Below are positions 1-8,186 of a stretch of DNA of 64,000 bases, piece after piece. Within the stretch, counting starts at the first letter, position 1, and the number at the start of each line of letters is the position of its first letter. The stretch comes from an uncultured Collinsella sp. (lineage in GTDB: Bacteria; Actinomycetota; Coriobacteriia; Coriobacteriales; Coriobacteriaceae), in assembly GCA_900541665.1 (NCBI GenBank), contig UQKV01000007.1:1-64000 (forward strand), read 5' to 3'. A model generated the notes under the pieces. The model was given only the letters and a program-made list of their open reading frames with translations, searched no databases and was not told the origin of the DNA. The position numbers were made by a program, and so were the translations under genes.

Positions 1-387
1 GGCATCGACCTGCGACGATGCCCCCAACGTGGACACACATTTTGTCCTATAAGCCACCGTCTCTCTGTGTCGGGGGGAAGGAGAAAAGGTCCGCATGTTT
101 TAGGGATGGCTGTGCTGCGTCATTGGAAGAATGCATGCGTGCGGCCTCCTCGATGTCCACCAAAAGGTTGCGCACGGGGTGTGCTGCTAGGTCCCGTGCG
201 TTGGCAGTATTATGCCGCAGCTGTTGCAAAGAATCGCTAAAGAAAGGCTTAATGAGGTTTGCGATTACGGTGAAACCGCAGGTGAAAGCTATCGAGTAAC
301 ACCTTTGAAAGGTTTTGAGCTTAAGGGCTTTCTAAGGTTTGTGGCATGGATGTGGCGCGGGCGTGTGGGGCGTGTGAATGGCTCGTT
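1..387. other. Window edge, no supported gene
   Basis: Short open frames exist on both strands, including one on the plus strand from 212 to 391, but none has a good ribosome-binding site, a recognisable motif or a convincing length. I see no RNA gene here. The stretch may hold the far end of a gene lying outside the window. Confidence 0.4.
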
Positions 388-1374
388 TTAGCGCTGCGGG
401 GTCGCGGCGCGAACCTGCTCGATGACCTTTTCCATCGTGGCGTCGATGCGGTCCTTTTTGAGTTCGCATTCCCAGATGGTTATGGGCGTCCAGCCCATTT
501 CGGTGAGTGCTGCCACGGCAGCTCGGTCGCGCTCGACGTTGCGCCGGAACTTTGCTTCCCAAAACTCAACGTTGCGCTTGGGCTGGCTCGGATTGCACTT
601 GGGGCAGCGGTGCCAAAAGCAGCCGTTGACGAAGATGGCGATCTTGCGTCCGGGGAAGGCGATGTCGGGCTTGCCGGGAACTTTCCATTCCAGGCGATAA
701 CCCGTGAGTCCCGCGGCGCGCAGGCGCTGGCGAACGAGCAGCTCGGGCTTGGTATTGGCGCGCTTGTTGCCTTTCATGGACTTTTTGATGGCGGCGCGAC
801 GGCGGACTAGCTCGCGCTCGTCGGCGGAGAGGTCCGAGGTGTCGATGCCGTCGAGCAGACCGGGTTTGGAGCGCTTTTTGGAGCGGCGTTTGGTTTTGCG
901 CTTGGGCCTGGTGGTGGGCTCGTCGGCCGTAGTGGCCTCAGCGTCATCGGCGGTGCTTGTCTCGAGCCGGTCTTCCTTCAGCTCAATTAGGGCATCGATA
1001 AGCCCCTTGTCGGCGGGCATCCATTCCACCGTGGCAAGCGAGGTGCGTGGAATCCAGCGGATATCGAGCTGGCGGTCGTGTTTCTGGGGCTCGCCGGACT
1101 CATCGGCCAGCGAGCAGTAATAACACTCCATGGAGAGATGAAAATCGGGGTAGTCATACTCAACGGTATAGAAATCGCGCAGGTTGGTGACTTTTACCTG
1201 CAGCTCTTCCATAAGCTCGCGACGCACGGCATCCTCGGGCGTCTCACCGCGCATGAGCTTGCCGCCCGGGAACTCCCAAAGCCCCTGCATGTCGCCGTAG
1301 CCGCGCTGCGCGGCGAGCAGCTCGTCGGATCCTTCCTTGCGAATGATTCCAGCAGCAACATGAACGGTCTTCAA
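388..1374 (-). CDS. NUDIX hydrolase fused to Vsr-type mismatch endonuclease
   Basis: The predicted protein has 328 residues. Residues 1-130 are a MutT-like NUDIX domain with the Nudix box at about residues 38-60 (GGKLMRGE ... RELMEEL); this family typically hydrolyses oxidised or other nucleoside diphosphate derivatives. A basic linker (about 140-180, rich in K, R and T) leads to a Vsr-like very-short-patch-repair endonuclease at about 190-328, recognised by GKPDIAF, FVNGCFWHRC and NVERDR, which match E. coli Vsr blocks. Vsr nicks beside T:G mismatches. I chose the TTG at 1374 because AGAGGA lies 6 bases upstream; the frame stays open much further upstream, but that part runs antisense to the ABC gene. 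No Dcm-type methylase is visible in the window. The gene diverges from the ABC operon. The domain calls are strong; joint function in DNA repair is inference. Confidence 0.85.
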   Translation of the reverse strand: MKTVHVAAGIIRKEGSDELLAAQRGYGDMQGLWEFPGGKLMRGETPEDAVRRELMEELQVKVTNLRDFYTVEYDYPDFHLSMECYYCSLADESGEPQKHDRQLDIRWIPRTSLATVEWMPADKGLIDALIELKEDRLETSTADDAEATTADEPTTRPKRKTKRRSKKRSKPGLLDGIDTSDLSADERELVRRRAAIKKSMKGNKRANTKPELLVRQRLRAAGLTGYRLEWKVPGKPDIAFPGRKIAIFVNGCFWHRCPKCNPSQPKRNVEFWEAKFRRNVERDRAAVAALTEMGWTPITIWECELKKDRIDATMEKVIEQVRAATPQR

Positions 1375-1522
1375 CAGGAGTCCTCTCTCAACATCAACAC
1401 GTGACAGGGTAGCTACCCCTACCTTACACAACGGTAAGGCAAGCGTAAGCCATATCGATGGTAGTCGACTCGTCTCCTTGCGACTATAGATGCCGTAGAC
1501 TAATCGCAAGAAAGGACTCGGT
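1375..1522. promoter_or_regulatory. Divergent promoter region with two palindromes
   Basis: This gap separates the NUDIX-Vsr gene from the ABC operon. It holds a perfect 12-bp palindrome GGGTAGCTACCC (1407-1418) and an inverted repeat CCTTAC-N6-GTAAGG (1422-1439). The second resembles MerR-type operators in layout, but no regulator gene is adjacent, so the identity of the binding protein is unknown. Confidence 0.45.
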
Positions 1523-2308
1523 ATGCAAACCATGCAAGCAGCGACCCCGGTACTGGAGGTCGCGCATCTCGAAAAGGTATACGGTGCGCTGGGCAACGTG
1601 ACCCGCGCGCTCAACGACGTCAACTTTACCGTCAATCGCGGCGAGTTCGTGGGCATCATGGGTGCCTCGGGCTCGGGCAAGTCGACACTGCTCAACTGCG
1701 TGTCGACCATCGACAGCGCCACGAGCGGCATCATTCGCATCAACGGCCAGGATGTGACGCGCATGAAGCAGGCCAAGCTTTCGCAGTTCCGCCGCGAGGA
1801 GCTTGGCTTTATCTTCCAGGACTCCAACCTGCTCGACACGCTCACAGCACGCGAGAACATCGCCCTGCCGCTCACTATCGCCCGTATGAACTCAGCCGAA
1901 ATCTCGACCCGTGTGCAGGACGTGGCCGCACGCCTGTCCATTAGCCAGGTGCTCGACAAGTACCCCTACCAGATGTCCGGTGGCCAGCAGCAGCGCGTTG
2001 CCGCAGCTCGCGCGCTCGTCACCGACCCCACCATGATTATGGCCGACGAGCCCACCGGCGCCCTCGATTCCAAGAGCGCCCGTCTGCTGCTCGAGAGCCT
2101 GGAAGCCCTCAACCGCCGCCTGCGCGCCACCGTGCTCATGGTCACGCACGACAGCTTTGCCGCCAGCTATACGAGCCGCGTGCTGTTTATCCGCGACGGC
2201 AAGATCTTCACCGAGCTGCGCCGCGGCGACACCGACCGCCGCGAGTTCTTCGACCGCATTATGGAGGTCGTTGCCATGATGGGCGGTGAGGGCTCCGATG
2301 CTCTGTAA
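1523..2308 (+). CDS. ABC transporter ATPase, BceA/MacB type
   Basis: A 261-residue cytoplasmic ATPase that should power the membrane protein encoded next. It has Walker A GASGSGKST, a Q-loop (FQDSN), the signature MSGGQQQRV, Walker B IMADEPTGALD and a switch histidine (VTHD). These fit the MacB/LolD/BceA branch, which moves peptides or lipids or performs peptide-antibiotic resistance rather than nutrient uptake. ATG 1523 follows AGAAAGGA. Its end overlaps the permease start by 11 bp, so the two are translationally coupled. No BceRS-type sensor pair adjoins it, which is unusual for a bacitracin-type detoxification module; the nearest two-component system is near 38 kb. Confidence 0.9.
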   Translation: MQTMQAATPVLEVAHLEKVYGALGNVTRALNDVNFTVNRGEFVGIMGASGSGKSTLLNCVSTIDSATSGIIRINGQDVTRMKQAKLSQFRREELGFIFQDSNLLDTLTARENIALPLTIARMNSAEISTRVQDVAARLSISQVLDKYPYQMSGGQQQRVAAARALVTDPTMIMADEPTGALDSKSARLLLESLEALNRRLRATVLMVTHDSFAASYTSRVLFIRDGKIFTELRRGDTDRREFFDRIMEVVAMMGGEGSDAL

Positions 2309-4538
2309 ACTCGCTTGGGGCAACGTCCGCCGTGCCGGCCGCGACTACCTCGTCTACCTTTTGACGCTCACCCTGAGCGTTACCGTTTTCTATGCCTTCA
2401 ACACCATCTCGATGCAGGTCGACATCGCCGGAATCGATGAAGAGGGCTTGGCGCGGGTTATGGGCAGCATGCTCGGCTACCTGACGTACTTTTTGGCCGG
2501 TGTCATGGCCTTTTTGATGGTGTATGCCAATAACTTCATCATGAAACGCCGCAAGAAGGAGTTTGGCCTGTACCAGGTGCTCGGCATGGGGCGCGGGCGC
2601 GTCGCCACGATCATGGCGCTCGAGACCGTGATAGTATCGGTCGTGGCCTTTGCCGCCGGCATTGTGCTGGGTGTGGGGCTCTCCCAGCTCATGACGTTCT
2701 TTACGGCCTCGCTCTTTAAGACACAGATCGCCAATTTCCACTTCTTTTTCTCGGTGCATGCGTTCAACCTGACCCTTGCCTGCATGCTCGTGATGTTTGT
2801 GCTCACGCTACTGCTGAACCTTCGCGCCGTGCGTCGTACCAAACTCATCGAGCTTATGGGTGCCGAGCGTCGCAACGAGAGCATCAAGACACGCAACCCC
2901 TGGATCGCGATTGCCATCTTTGCCGTGGGCGTGGTGCTTGTGGGCGTGGCCTATTACCGTCTGCTACGCGATGGGTTCCCGCTAACTGCGACGGACAGCA
3001 AGCTGCAAGAGGCCATGAGCCAGTTTGGCATTACGACCGCTATGGTTACCGTGGGCACCTTTGCACTGTTCTGGGGACTCTCGGGCATGCTTATCAAGCT
3101 GCTGCAGAGCCTGCGCAGCGTGTATTGGCGCGGCCTCAACATGTTTACCGTGCGCCAGCTTGCGGCCAAGGTCAACACGGTGTGCTTTTCGATGGGCGTC
3201 ATCGCGATGATCCTGTTTTTGGCCATCACTTCGGTGACGTGCGGTATGTCGATTGCCAACGTGATGAACGAGAACCTGGAGCGTTATAACCCTGTTGACG
3301 TGTCTCAGACGTATGTCTATTACACGCCCGATACGTTCGACTACTACAAAGAGTACGTCAATCCGTCTGATGAAGCCGATCGTATGGTGCCGGCCGATAG
3401 TACGGTCGACCTGTACTCCGCATGGCACGGCGATCGTATCGATCCCGATAACGTTGCAGACGGTATTAAGGGCAAGTCGGCGGACAACAACGACGAGACC
3501 GGCAAGAAGGTCAATATCGCCGATGTTGCCGGTGAGCATGTGCAGATCGATTCGTATCTGAGTTACCCGTTTGGCGGTTCGAACCCTTCGGTGTCTGCGG
3601 GTGAGATGTGCAAAACCATGGGCGAAAAGCTTCCCAAGGCGCTCGGGGGTAGCAATGCCGATACGATGGGTCTGTTTGTGACGCCGGCAAGCCAGTACAA
3701 CAAACTGCGCCAGATGATGGACGAGGAGCCGGTGAGCATTGGCCGCGACCAGTACCTGCTTACGTGTGATATGGGCGGTGAGCTGGGCGACCTGTACACC
3801 AAATACATGGCCGGCGGCCATACCCTCACCTTGGGCGGGCATGAGCTCAAGCCCGCAACCGATAAGTCGGACAAGGACACGGCGGCCATCGCCAACTCGG
3901 CGATGGGCAGTAATCCGGGTACCGTCGTCGTTGCTGACGAGCTGTTGTTCCAGCTTAACCTGCAGCCGTATTCCAGCAACCTGCTCGTTAACTACAAGCA
4001 GGGGATGGATGTGACCAAGGCCGATGAGAGCATTAAATACACCCTGCTCGACGATCTGCTCGTGGATGGCAAGAAGCCGGGGTCATGGGGAGTCTTTATG
4101 ACGCGCTCCGAGATGTATACGCAGGCGGCGCAGATGAACGGCATGATTAGCTATCTGGCCATCTACATTGGCTTTGTACTGGTCGTTGCGTGCGCGGCGA
4201 TTCTGTCGATCCAGCAGCTCTCCAATGTGGCCGACGGCAGCCGCAGCTATCGTGTGCTGGCGCAGATCGGCTGTGACGACCGCCAGATTCGCCATTCGGT
4301 GATGGCGCAGCAAGCGGTATTCTTCCTGTTCCCGTTGGCAGTGGGCCTGGCGCACTCCTTTGTGGCACTTAAGGTGATCATCGAGATGGTGAGCATTTTC
4401 GGAGCTATGAGCATCGGCGGCACCGTGGGCCTCACCTGTGCAATCTTCCTGGCGGCCGACGGCGGCTACTTCCTAGTGACCTACCTCATGAGCACCGGCA
4501 TGGTACGAGCCGCTATCGCCACCCGCTACAGCGAGTAA
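2298..4538 (+). CDS. ABC transporter permease, BceB/FtsX type
   Basis: A membrane protein of about 746 residues, partner of the preceding ATPase. The N-terminal part begins MLCKLAWGNVRR and holds TM1 followed by several hydrophobic segments. A large hydrophilic region (roughly residues 320-600) should be extracytoplasmic, as in BceB-like permeases of peptide-antibiotic resistance or lipid transport systems. Further TM segments and an FtsX-like block lie at the C-terminus. I chose ATG 2298 over the in-frame GTG 2286 because the protein starts with the usual family motif there; either way it overlaps the ATPase gene. The substrate cannot be told from sequence. Confidence 0.85.
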   Translation: MLCKLAWGNVRRAGRDYLVYLLTLTLSVTVFYAFNTISMQVDIAGIDEEGLARVMGSMLGYLTYFLAGVMAFLMVYANNFIMKRRKKEFGLYQVLGMGRGRVATIMALETVIVSVVAFAAGIVLGVGLSQLMTFFTASLFKTQIANFHFFFSVHAFNLTLACMLVMFVLTLLLNLRAVRRTKLIELMGAERRNESIKTRNPWIAIAIFAVGVVLVGVAYYRLLRDGFPLTATDSKLQEAMSQFGITTAMVTVGTFALFWGLSGMLIKLLQSLRSVYWRGLNMFTVRQLAAKVNTVCFSMGVIAMILFLAITSVTCGMSIANVMNENLERYNPVDVSQTYVYYTPDTFDYYKEYVNPSDEADRMVPADSTVDLYSAWHGDRIDPDNVADGIKGKSADNNDETGKKVNIADVAGEHVQIDSYLSYPFGGSNPSVSAGEMCKTMGEKLPKALGGSNADTMGLFVTPASQYNKLRQMMDEEPVSIGRDQYLLTCDMGGELGDLYTKYMAGGHTLTLGGHELKPATDKSDKDTAAIANSAMGSNPGTVVVADELLFQLNLQPYSSNLLVNYKQGMDVTKADESIKYTLLDDLLVDGKKPGSWGVFMTRSEMYTQAAQMNGMISYLAIYIGFVLVVACAAILSIQQLSNVADGSRSYRVLAQIGCDDRQIRHSVMAQQAVFFLFPLAVGLAHSFVALKVIIEMVSIFGAMSIGGTVGLTCAIFLAADGGYFLVTYLMSTGMVRAAIATRYSE

Positions 4539-4574
4539 CTCGTTCAGCTCGGAATTATTGTAAGTTGAGCATAA

Positions 4575-4680
4575 GTCAGCGAAAACGCCCCTAAGCGGCA
4601 ATCTGACGTTCAGTCGTCGGTCGCGTACCGAAGTACGCTTCCCTCCTCTTTCACGTCACTTTGCTCGCTTAGGGGCGTTT
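4575..4680 (+). repeat. Variable-arm structured element, family 2, copy i
   Basis: Nested complementary segments are present: P1 4583-4597 with 4666-4680 (15 bp, perfect), P2 TGACGT 4604-4609 with ACGTCA 4653-4658, and P3 GCGTAC 4623-4628 with GTACGC 4633-4638. Conserved unpaired pieces include GGCAATC after P1, TCAGTCGTCGG before P3, CCTCCTCTTTC after P3 and TTTGCTCGC before the closing arm. It lies 37 bp after the permease stop in the sense orientation. The P1, P2 and P3 sequences differ from copy iv, yet remain paired. Confidence 0.7.
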
Positions 4681-4723
4681 GCAGCGTCGAGCCGTTACGC
4701 GGTTTGGTAAAACCGCGTAACTT
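4681..4723 (+). terminator. Repeated 12-bp hairpin after GCAGCGTCGAGCC
   Basis: The block GCAGCGTCGAGCC is followed by a perfect 12-bp stem (4694-4705 with 4710-4721, loop GGTA). The identical block and stem recur at 8145-8186, and a variant with a different stem but the same leader is at 49936-49973. It is probably a terminator or a repeat end; there is no T-run, so termination is not assured. Confidence 0.55.
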
Positions 4724-4847
4724 CATCGTAGAAGCGCGTTTGCGGGCGGCGGATGCTCCTCTCCTGTCGCCCGCTCACCGAGGCCCGGCAATTGCCTTAA
4801 TATCTTAAGGGCCTCGATTTGTCCAAGACTGAGCGAAGGAGCTCATC
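4724..4847 (+). promoter_or_regulatory. Leader of the permease gene
   Basis: About 125 bp with a weak hairpin (GAGGCCC ... GGGCCTC, about 4780-4816) and a ribosome-binding site GCGAAGGAG just before ATG 4848. I see no clear -35/-10 pair and no recognisable riboswitch. Confidence 0.35.
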
Positions 4848-6278
4848 ATGAGCGACGGAAAGAAAAAGCTTTCCTTCTTGACGGTCATCTCGACCATCAT
4901 CTGCGTCGTCTTCGTTTGCGAGGCCGCCGCACCTGCTGCTGCCATTGGTAACCAGCAGTTCTTCTGGTGGATCTTCCTGATTCTGACCTTCCTGCTCCCT
5001 TATGGCATGGTCGTTGCCGAGCTCGGCACTACCTATGACGGTGAGGGTGGCATTTACGACTGGGTACGCGATGGCCTGGGCGACAAGTGGGGCGCCCGCA
5101 TTTCGTACTACTACTGGGTTAACTACCCGCTGTGGATTGCCTCGCTGGCCACTATGTTCCCGGACATTTTGGGCATGGTCTTTGGCGTCGAGTTCAATCT
5201 GATTGCCAAGATTGGTATCGACCTTGCCTTTGTGTGGATCGTCTATCTTATGGGGCGTTCCAAGGCTGCTGACTCCGAGTGGGTCCTGAACGGCGGCGCC
5301 ATCATCAAGGTCGCCGTTGCCGTTATCGTCGGCGCTTTGGGCATTTGGTACGCCATGGAGAACGGTTTTGCGAACGATATGTCCGCTGCCACCTTCCTGC
5401 CCGAGCTCACCAACACCAGCGCGCTCGGCTACCTGTCGATCATCATCTTTAACTTCATGGGCTTCGAGGTCATCTGCACCATGACCGACGATATGACCGA
5501 TCCCGCTCACGATATCCCCAAGGCTATCATCGTCGGCGGTCTGTCTATCGCCGTGATCTACCTGTTCGCTGGCTTTGGCATCGGCGCTGCTGTGTCGGCC
5601 GATTCCATCGATCCCGACTACGGCATGATTTACGCTGTCCAGACTATTGTGGGCGATTCCATGATCTTTAAGGTCATCTGCATCGCCTTCCTGATCACGC
5701 TGTTCGCCAACATGGCTGCCTGGTCCTTCGGCGTCAACTCCGTTGCTCGCTATGCTGCCGAGCATGGCAACATGCCCAAGGTCTTCGCCTCGATGATCTC
5801 GGATGACGACATGCCCAACGGCGCCAACCTGGTCAACGCCATCGTTGCCTCCCTGGTGCTGTGCCTGCAGCTGGTTCCCGTCGACGCCATCTCCAACGGT
5901 GTCTTCTGGATGCTCTTCGGTACCTCCGTTGTCTTTCTGCTGCTGACCTACATCCCGATGTTCCCTGCATTCCTCAACCTTCGTAAGAACGACCCCAACC
6001 GTGAGCGTATCTTTACGTTCCCGTTTAAGGGCGCCATGATGAAGGTCATGCTGGCTATTCCCTGCATCGAGCTGATTCTGGCTATCGTTGCAACGCTGAT
6101 TCCGTTCTCTGTCGATGAGATTGGCGATAAGGTCCCGATGATCGTCATCTTCATCGTGCTCTTGCTTATTGGCGAGGTTGTCCGCGTCGTCAGTGCTAAG
6201 GGCCGCGAGACCGAGTACAAGGGTCTCACTCCCGAGCTGGCTGCTCAGCGCCTCGCTGAGGAGTCCGAGGAGGACTAG
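4848..6278 (+). CDS. APC-superfamily amino acid/polyamine permease
   Basis: A 476-residue protein with about 12 hydrophobic segments, in the APC amino acid-polyamine-organocation family. The N-terminal segment (ISTIICVVFVCEAAAPAAAIG) and the helix with the NFMGFEVI motif are typical of amino acid or amine exchangers. The agmatine deiminase gene follows about 370 bp downstream, so the likely substrate is agmatine in exchange for putrescine, or a related amine; this is inference from context. A conserved structured element follows both this gene and the deiminase gene. Confidence 0.85.
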   Translation: MSDGKKKLSFLTVISTIICVVFVCEAAAPAAAIGNQQFFWWIFLILTFLLPYGMVVAELGTTYDGEGGIYDWVRDGLGDKWGARISYYYWVNYPLWIASLATMFPDILGMVFGVEFNLIAKIGIDLAFVWIVYLMGRSKAADSEWVLNGGAIIKVAVAVIVGALGIWYAMENGFANDMSAATFLPELTNTSALGYLSIIIFNFMGFEVICTMTDDMTDPAHDIPKAIIVGGLSIAVIYLFAGFGIGAAVSADSIDPDYGMIYAVQTIVGDSMIFKVICIAFLITLFANMAAWSFGVNSVARYAAEHGNMPKVFASMISDDDMPNGANLVNAIVASLVLCLQLVPVDAISNGVFWMLFGTSVVFLLLTYIPMFPAFLNLRKNDPNRERIFTFPFKGAMMKVMLAIPCIELILAIVATLIPFSVDEIGDKVPMIVIFIVLLLIGEVVRVVSAKGRETEYKGLTPELAAQRLAEESEED

Positions 6279-6280
6279 AG

Positions 6281-6358
6281 CACCCGGATTCGGGGCTCCA
6301 ACCTTCCTCGCGTACCAACGTACGCTTCGTCTGGCTTGTCACTCCCGACTCGGGACAC
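6281..6358 (+). repeat. Variable-arm structured element, family 2, copy ii (short)
   Basis: It begins 2 bp after the permease stop. The outer arms are imperfect (6281-6295 with 6344-6358). The inner hairpin GCGTAC 6310-6315 with GTACGC 6320-6325 matches P3 of copy i, and CTTCGTCTGG follows where copy i has CTTCCCTCC. A possible P2 (CAACC with GGCTTG, one bulge) can be drawn. It is the most degenerate member of the family. Confidence 0.5.
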
Positions 6359-6359
6359 T

Positions 6360-6646
6360 CTAGCCTCTTCGGAGGCGTGCCCAAGCAACAGGTTTGCTAA
6401 CCTTTCTCTGAGGTTGGTGTGAGCTATTGCTCCGGTAACCACCGCCCGCCCCAATCTCTCTTCCGTATCCTTCGTGCGTTTTGTCTCCGTGCACCGGGTT
6501 ACGTCGTCGCTTGCCGGTGCGACATCCGTGAAAACCGGTGCCAGGCGCCCCGACCTTTGCCGGGGAACGGGCGCCTACCATCTCTTGGTTTTAGGCTGCG
6601 GGTAACCCGTCCGCAGCAAGCGATCGTTCGATTTGGAGGAAATCTT
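6360..6646 (+). promoter_or_regulatory. Leader region of the agmatine deiminase gene
   Basis: A 287-bp non-coding stretch. It holds a strong hairpin (GGCGCC-rich arms about 6543-6580) and ends with TTTGGAGGAA before ATG 6647. An open frame through here is in phase with the deiminase, but it lacks a start with a ribosome-binding site and the protein family starts at 6647. I could not match it to a known riboswitch. Confidence 0.4.
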
Positions 6647-7852
6647 ATGCGTACGATCACCGAGTCCGAGTCCACTCCTAAGGCCGACGGCTTCTTTATG
6701 CCCGCTGAGTTCGCTCCGCAGGATCGCGTGTGGATGGGTTGGCCCCACCGCACCGACACCTGGGCCCACGGCGCCAAACCGGCTCAGAAGCAGTATGCCG
6801 CCATCGCTCGCGCCATCGCCGAGTTCACCCCGGTCACCATGTGCGCCAACCAGGCCGACTACGCCAACTGCAAGGCCGCCTTTGAGGAAGACGAGAACGT
6901 CACCGTTATCGAGATGACCACCGACGACGCTTGGTTCCGCGACACCGCTGCCACTTTTGTTATCAATGGCAAGGGCGATAAGCGCGCCAACCACTGGCAC
7001 TTCAACGCCTACGGCGGCCTCGTCGACGGCCTCTATTTCCCGTGGGACAAGGACGAGCAGATTGCCCTTAAGATGGCTGAGCTTTCCGGCTGCCGTCGCT
7101 ATCGTCCCGATGACATGATCCTCGAGGGCGGCTCCATCACCGTCGACGGCGAAGGCACCGTGGTCGTGACCGACCAGTGCCTGCTTTCCCCGGGCCGCAC
7201 CTGCTCTGCGGTTCTGGAGGAGGAAGAGGATCCCGAGTCCATCTGGCCCAAGTTCCACAAGAAGTTTGAGCCCTGGAGCGAGGAACTTCGCGCCTATATG
7301 GACGAGCACCTCAAGGATTACCTGGGTGTCGAGAAGGTCATCTGGGTCAAGGAGGGCATCGACCCCGAGGAGACCAACGGCCACATCGATGATGTCGCTA
7401 CGTTCATCGCTCCGGGCGTCATGGCCTGCATCTGGACCGACGATCCCGAGTATCCGTTCTACGAGCAATGCCATGCTGTCTACGAGACCCTTTCCAACGC
7501 CGTTGACGCCAAGGGCCGCAAGATGAAGGTCTACAAGCTCTGTATGCCTGTGAACCCGCTGTTCATGGACCAGGCTTCCTGCGACACCATCGACGCCGAC
7601 GAGAACGCCGAGCCGCGCGTTGCCAACGAGCCGCTGATCGCCTCCTACATGAACTACCTGGTCACCAACCACGGCGTTATCGTCCCGCAGTACGGCGACG
7701 AGAACGATCAGCTTGCCGTTGACACGCTCCAGAAGATCTACGACGAGGTCTGGGGCGAGGGCGTCTACAAGTGCGTCGGCGTTCAGTCCGAGCAGGTTGT
7801 CTTTGGCGGCGGCAATATCCACTGCATTACGCAGCAGGAGCCCTCGGCGTAA
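6647..7852 (+). CDS. aguA: Agmatine deiminase
   Basis: A 401-residue enzyme of the guanidine-modifying fold. It converts agmatine to N-carbamoylputrescine and ammonia, the first step of the agmatine deiminase pathway that yields putrescine and ATP. Family motifs are seen: MPAEFAPQDRVWMGWPHR at the N-terminus, DDAWFRDTA, HWHFNAYGG, DMILEGGSI, NGHIDD, and the catalytic Cys393 in GGGNIHCITQQEP close to the C-terminus. Residues about 185-225 form an acidic insertion (LEEEEDPES) within the segment where other AguA proteins are shorter. Carbamoyltransferase and carbamate kinase genes are not in the window, so the rest of the pathway lies elsewhere or is absent. ATG 6647 follows TTTGGAGGAA. Confidence 0.95.
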   Translation: MRTITESESTPKADGFFMPAEFAPQDRVWMGWPHRTDTWAHGAKPAQKQYAAIARAIAEFTPVTMCANQADYANCKAAFEEDENVTVIEMTTDDAWFRDTAATFVINGKGDKRANHWHFNAYGGLVDGLYFPWDKDEQIALKMAELSGCRRYRPDDMILEGGSITVDGEGTVVVTDQCLLSPGRTCSAVLEEEEDPESIWPKFHKKFEPWSEELRAYMDEHLKDYLGVEKVIWVKEGIDPEETNGHIDDVATFIAPGVMACIWTDDPEYPFYEQCHAVYETLSNAVDAKGRKMKVYKLCMPVNPLFMDQASCDTIDADENAEPRVANEPLIASYMNYLVTNHGVIVPQYGDENDQLAVDTLQKIYDEVWGEGVYKCVGVQSEQVVFGGGNIHCITQQEPSA

Positions 7853-7866
7853 CTGTCTGTCTTCCC

Positions 7867-7950
7867 GAGGCACGGCACCTTGCCCTTCAATCGTCGGGCA
7901 TGACCCTTAAGGTCTATGCCCTCCTCTTTCGCGGGAATCTGCCGCACCTC
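7867..7950 (+). repeat. Variable-arm structured element, family 2, copy iii
   Basis: It lies 14 bp after the aguA stop in the sense orientation. P1 is 7867-7877 with 7940-7950 (9 of 11 pair) and P3 is GGGCATGACC 7896-7905 with GGTCTATGCCC 7911-7921 (one bulge). The conserved pieces TCAATCGTCG before P3 and CCTCCTCTTTC after P3 match copy i. P2 is poor in this copy. Confidence 0.6.
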
Positions 7951-8040
7951 AGAAACCCAGCCGGTCAAGCGGACCGACGTAGCTAGTTACCGCATTAGTC
8001 ATTGGTACCAACCCTGGCAACGATGCAGGTCGAAAAACGT

Positions 8041-8186
8041 CAGCGAAAACCCGCCAGAGCGAGCAAGGTGCCTTGAAGCGAGGCGGCATTGACCTTTTGG
8101 TCATGCCGTCGAAGCTGAAAGGCAGATTGCCGTTCTGGCGGGTTTGCAGCGTCGAGCCGTTACGCGGTTTGGTAAAACCGCGTAAC
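8041..8186 (-). repeat. Variable-arm structured element, family 2, copy iv, with hairpin
   Basis: P1 is 8048-8058 with 8134-8144, P2 TGCCTT 8069-8074 with AAGGCA 8119-8124, P3 8085-8094 with 8099-8107. Read on the minus strand, the conserved pieces (GGCAATCTG, TCAGCTTCGAC, CCTTGCTCGC) align with copy i, so the core is in sense with the DAHP synthase gene whose stop is at 8186. The outer flanks (GTCAGCGAAAAC on the left, GCAGCGTCGAGCC plus the 12-bp hairpin 8159-8186 on the right) are in the same orientation as in copy i. The hairpin overlaps the stop codon of the DAHP synthase gene. Confidence 0.65.

Noticed and set aside
18..299. Overlapping open frames at the left edge
   Set aside because: No ribosome-binding site, no motif, and frames on both strands are equally open; no basis to choose.
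1375..1959. N-terminal extension of the NUDIX-Vsr frame
   Set aside because: It runs antisense through the ABC ATPase gene and shows no protein-like motif; a TTG with a good ribosome-binding site lies at 1374.
6360..6646. Riboswitch before agmatine deiminase
   Set aside because: I could not match the sequence to a guanidine or any other riboswitch consensus; only a simple hairpin is clear.
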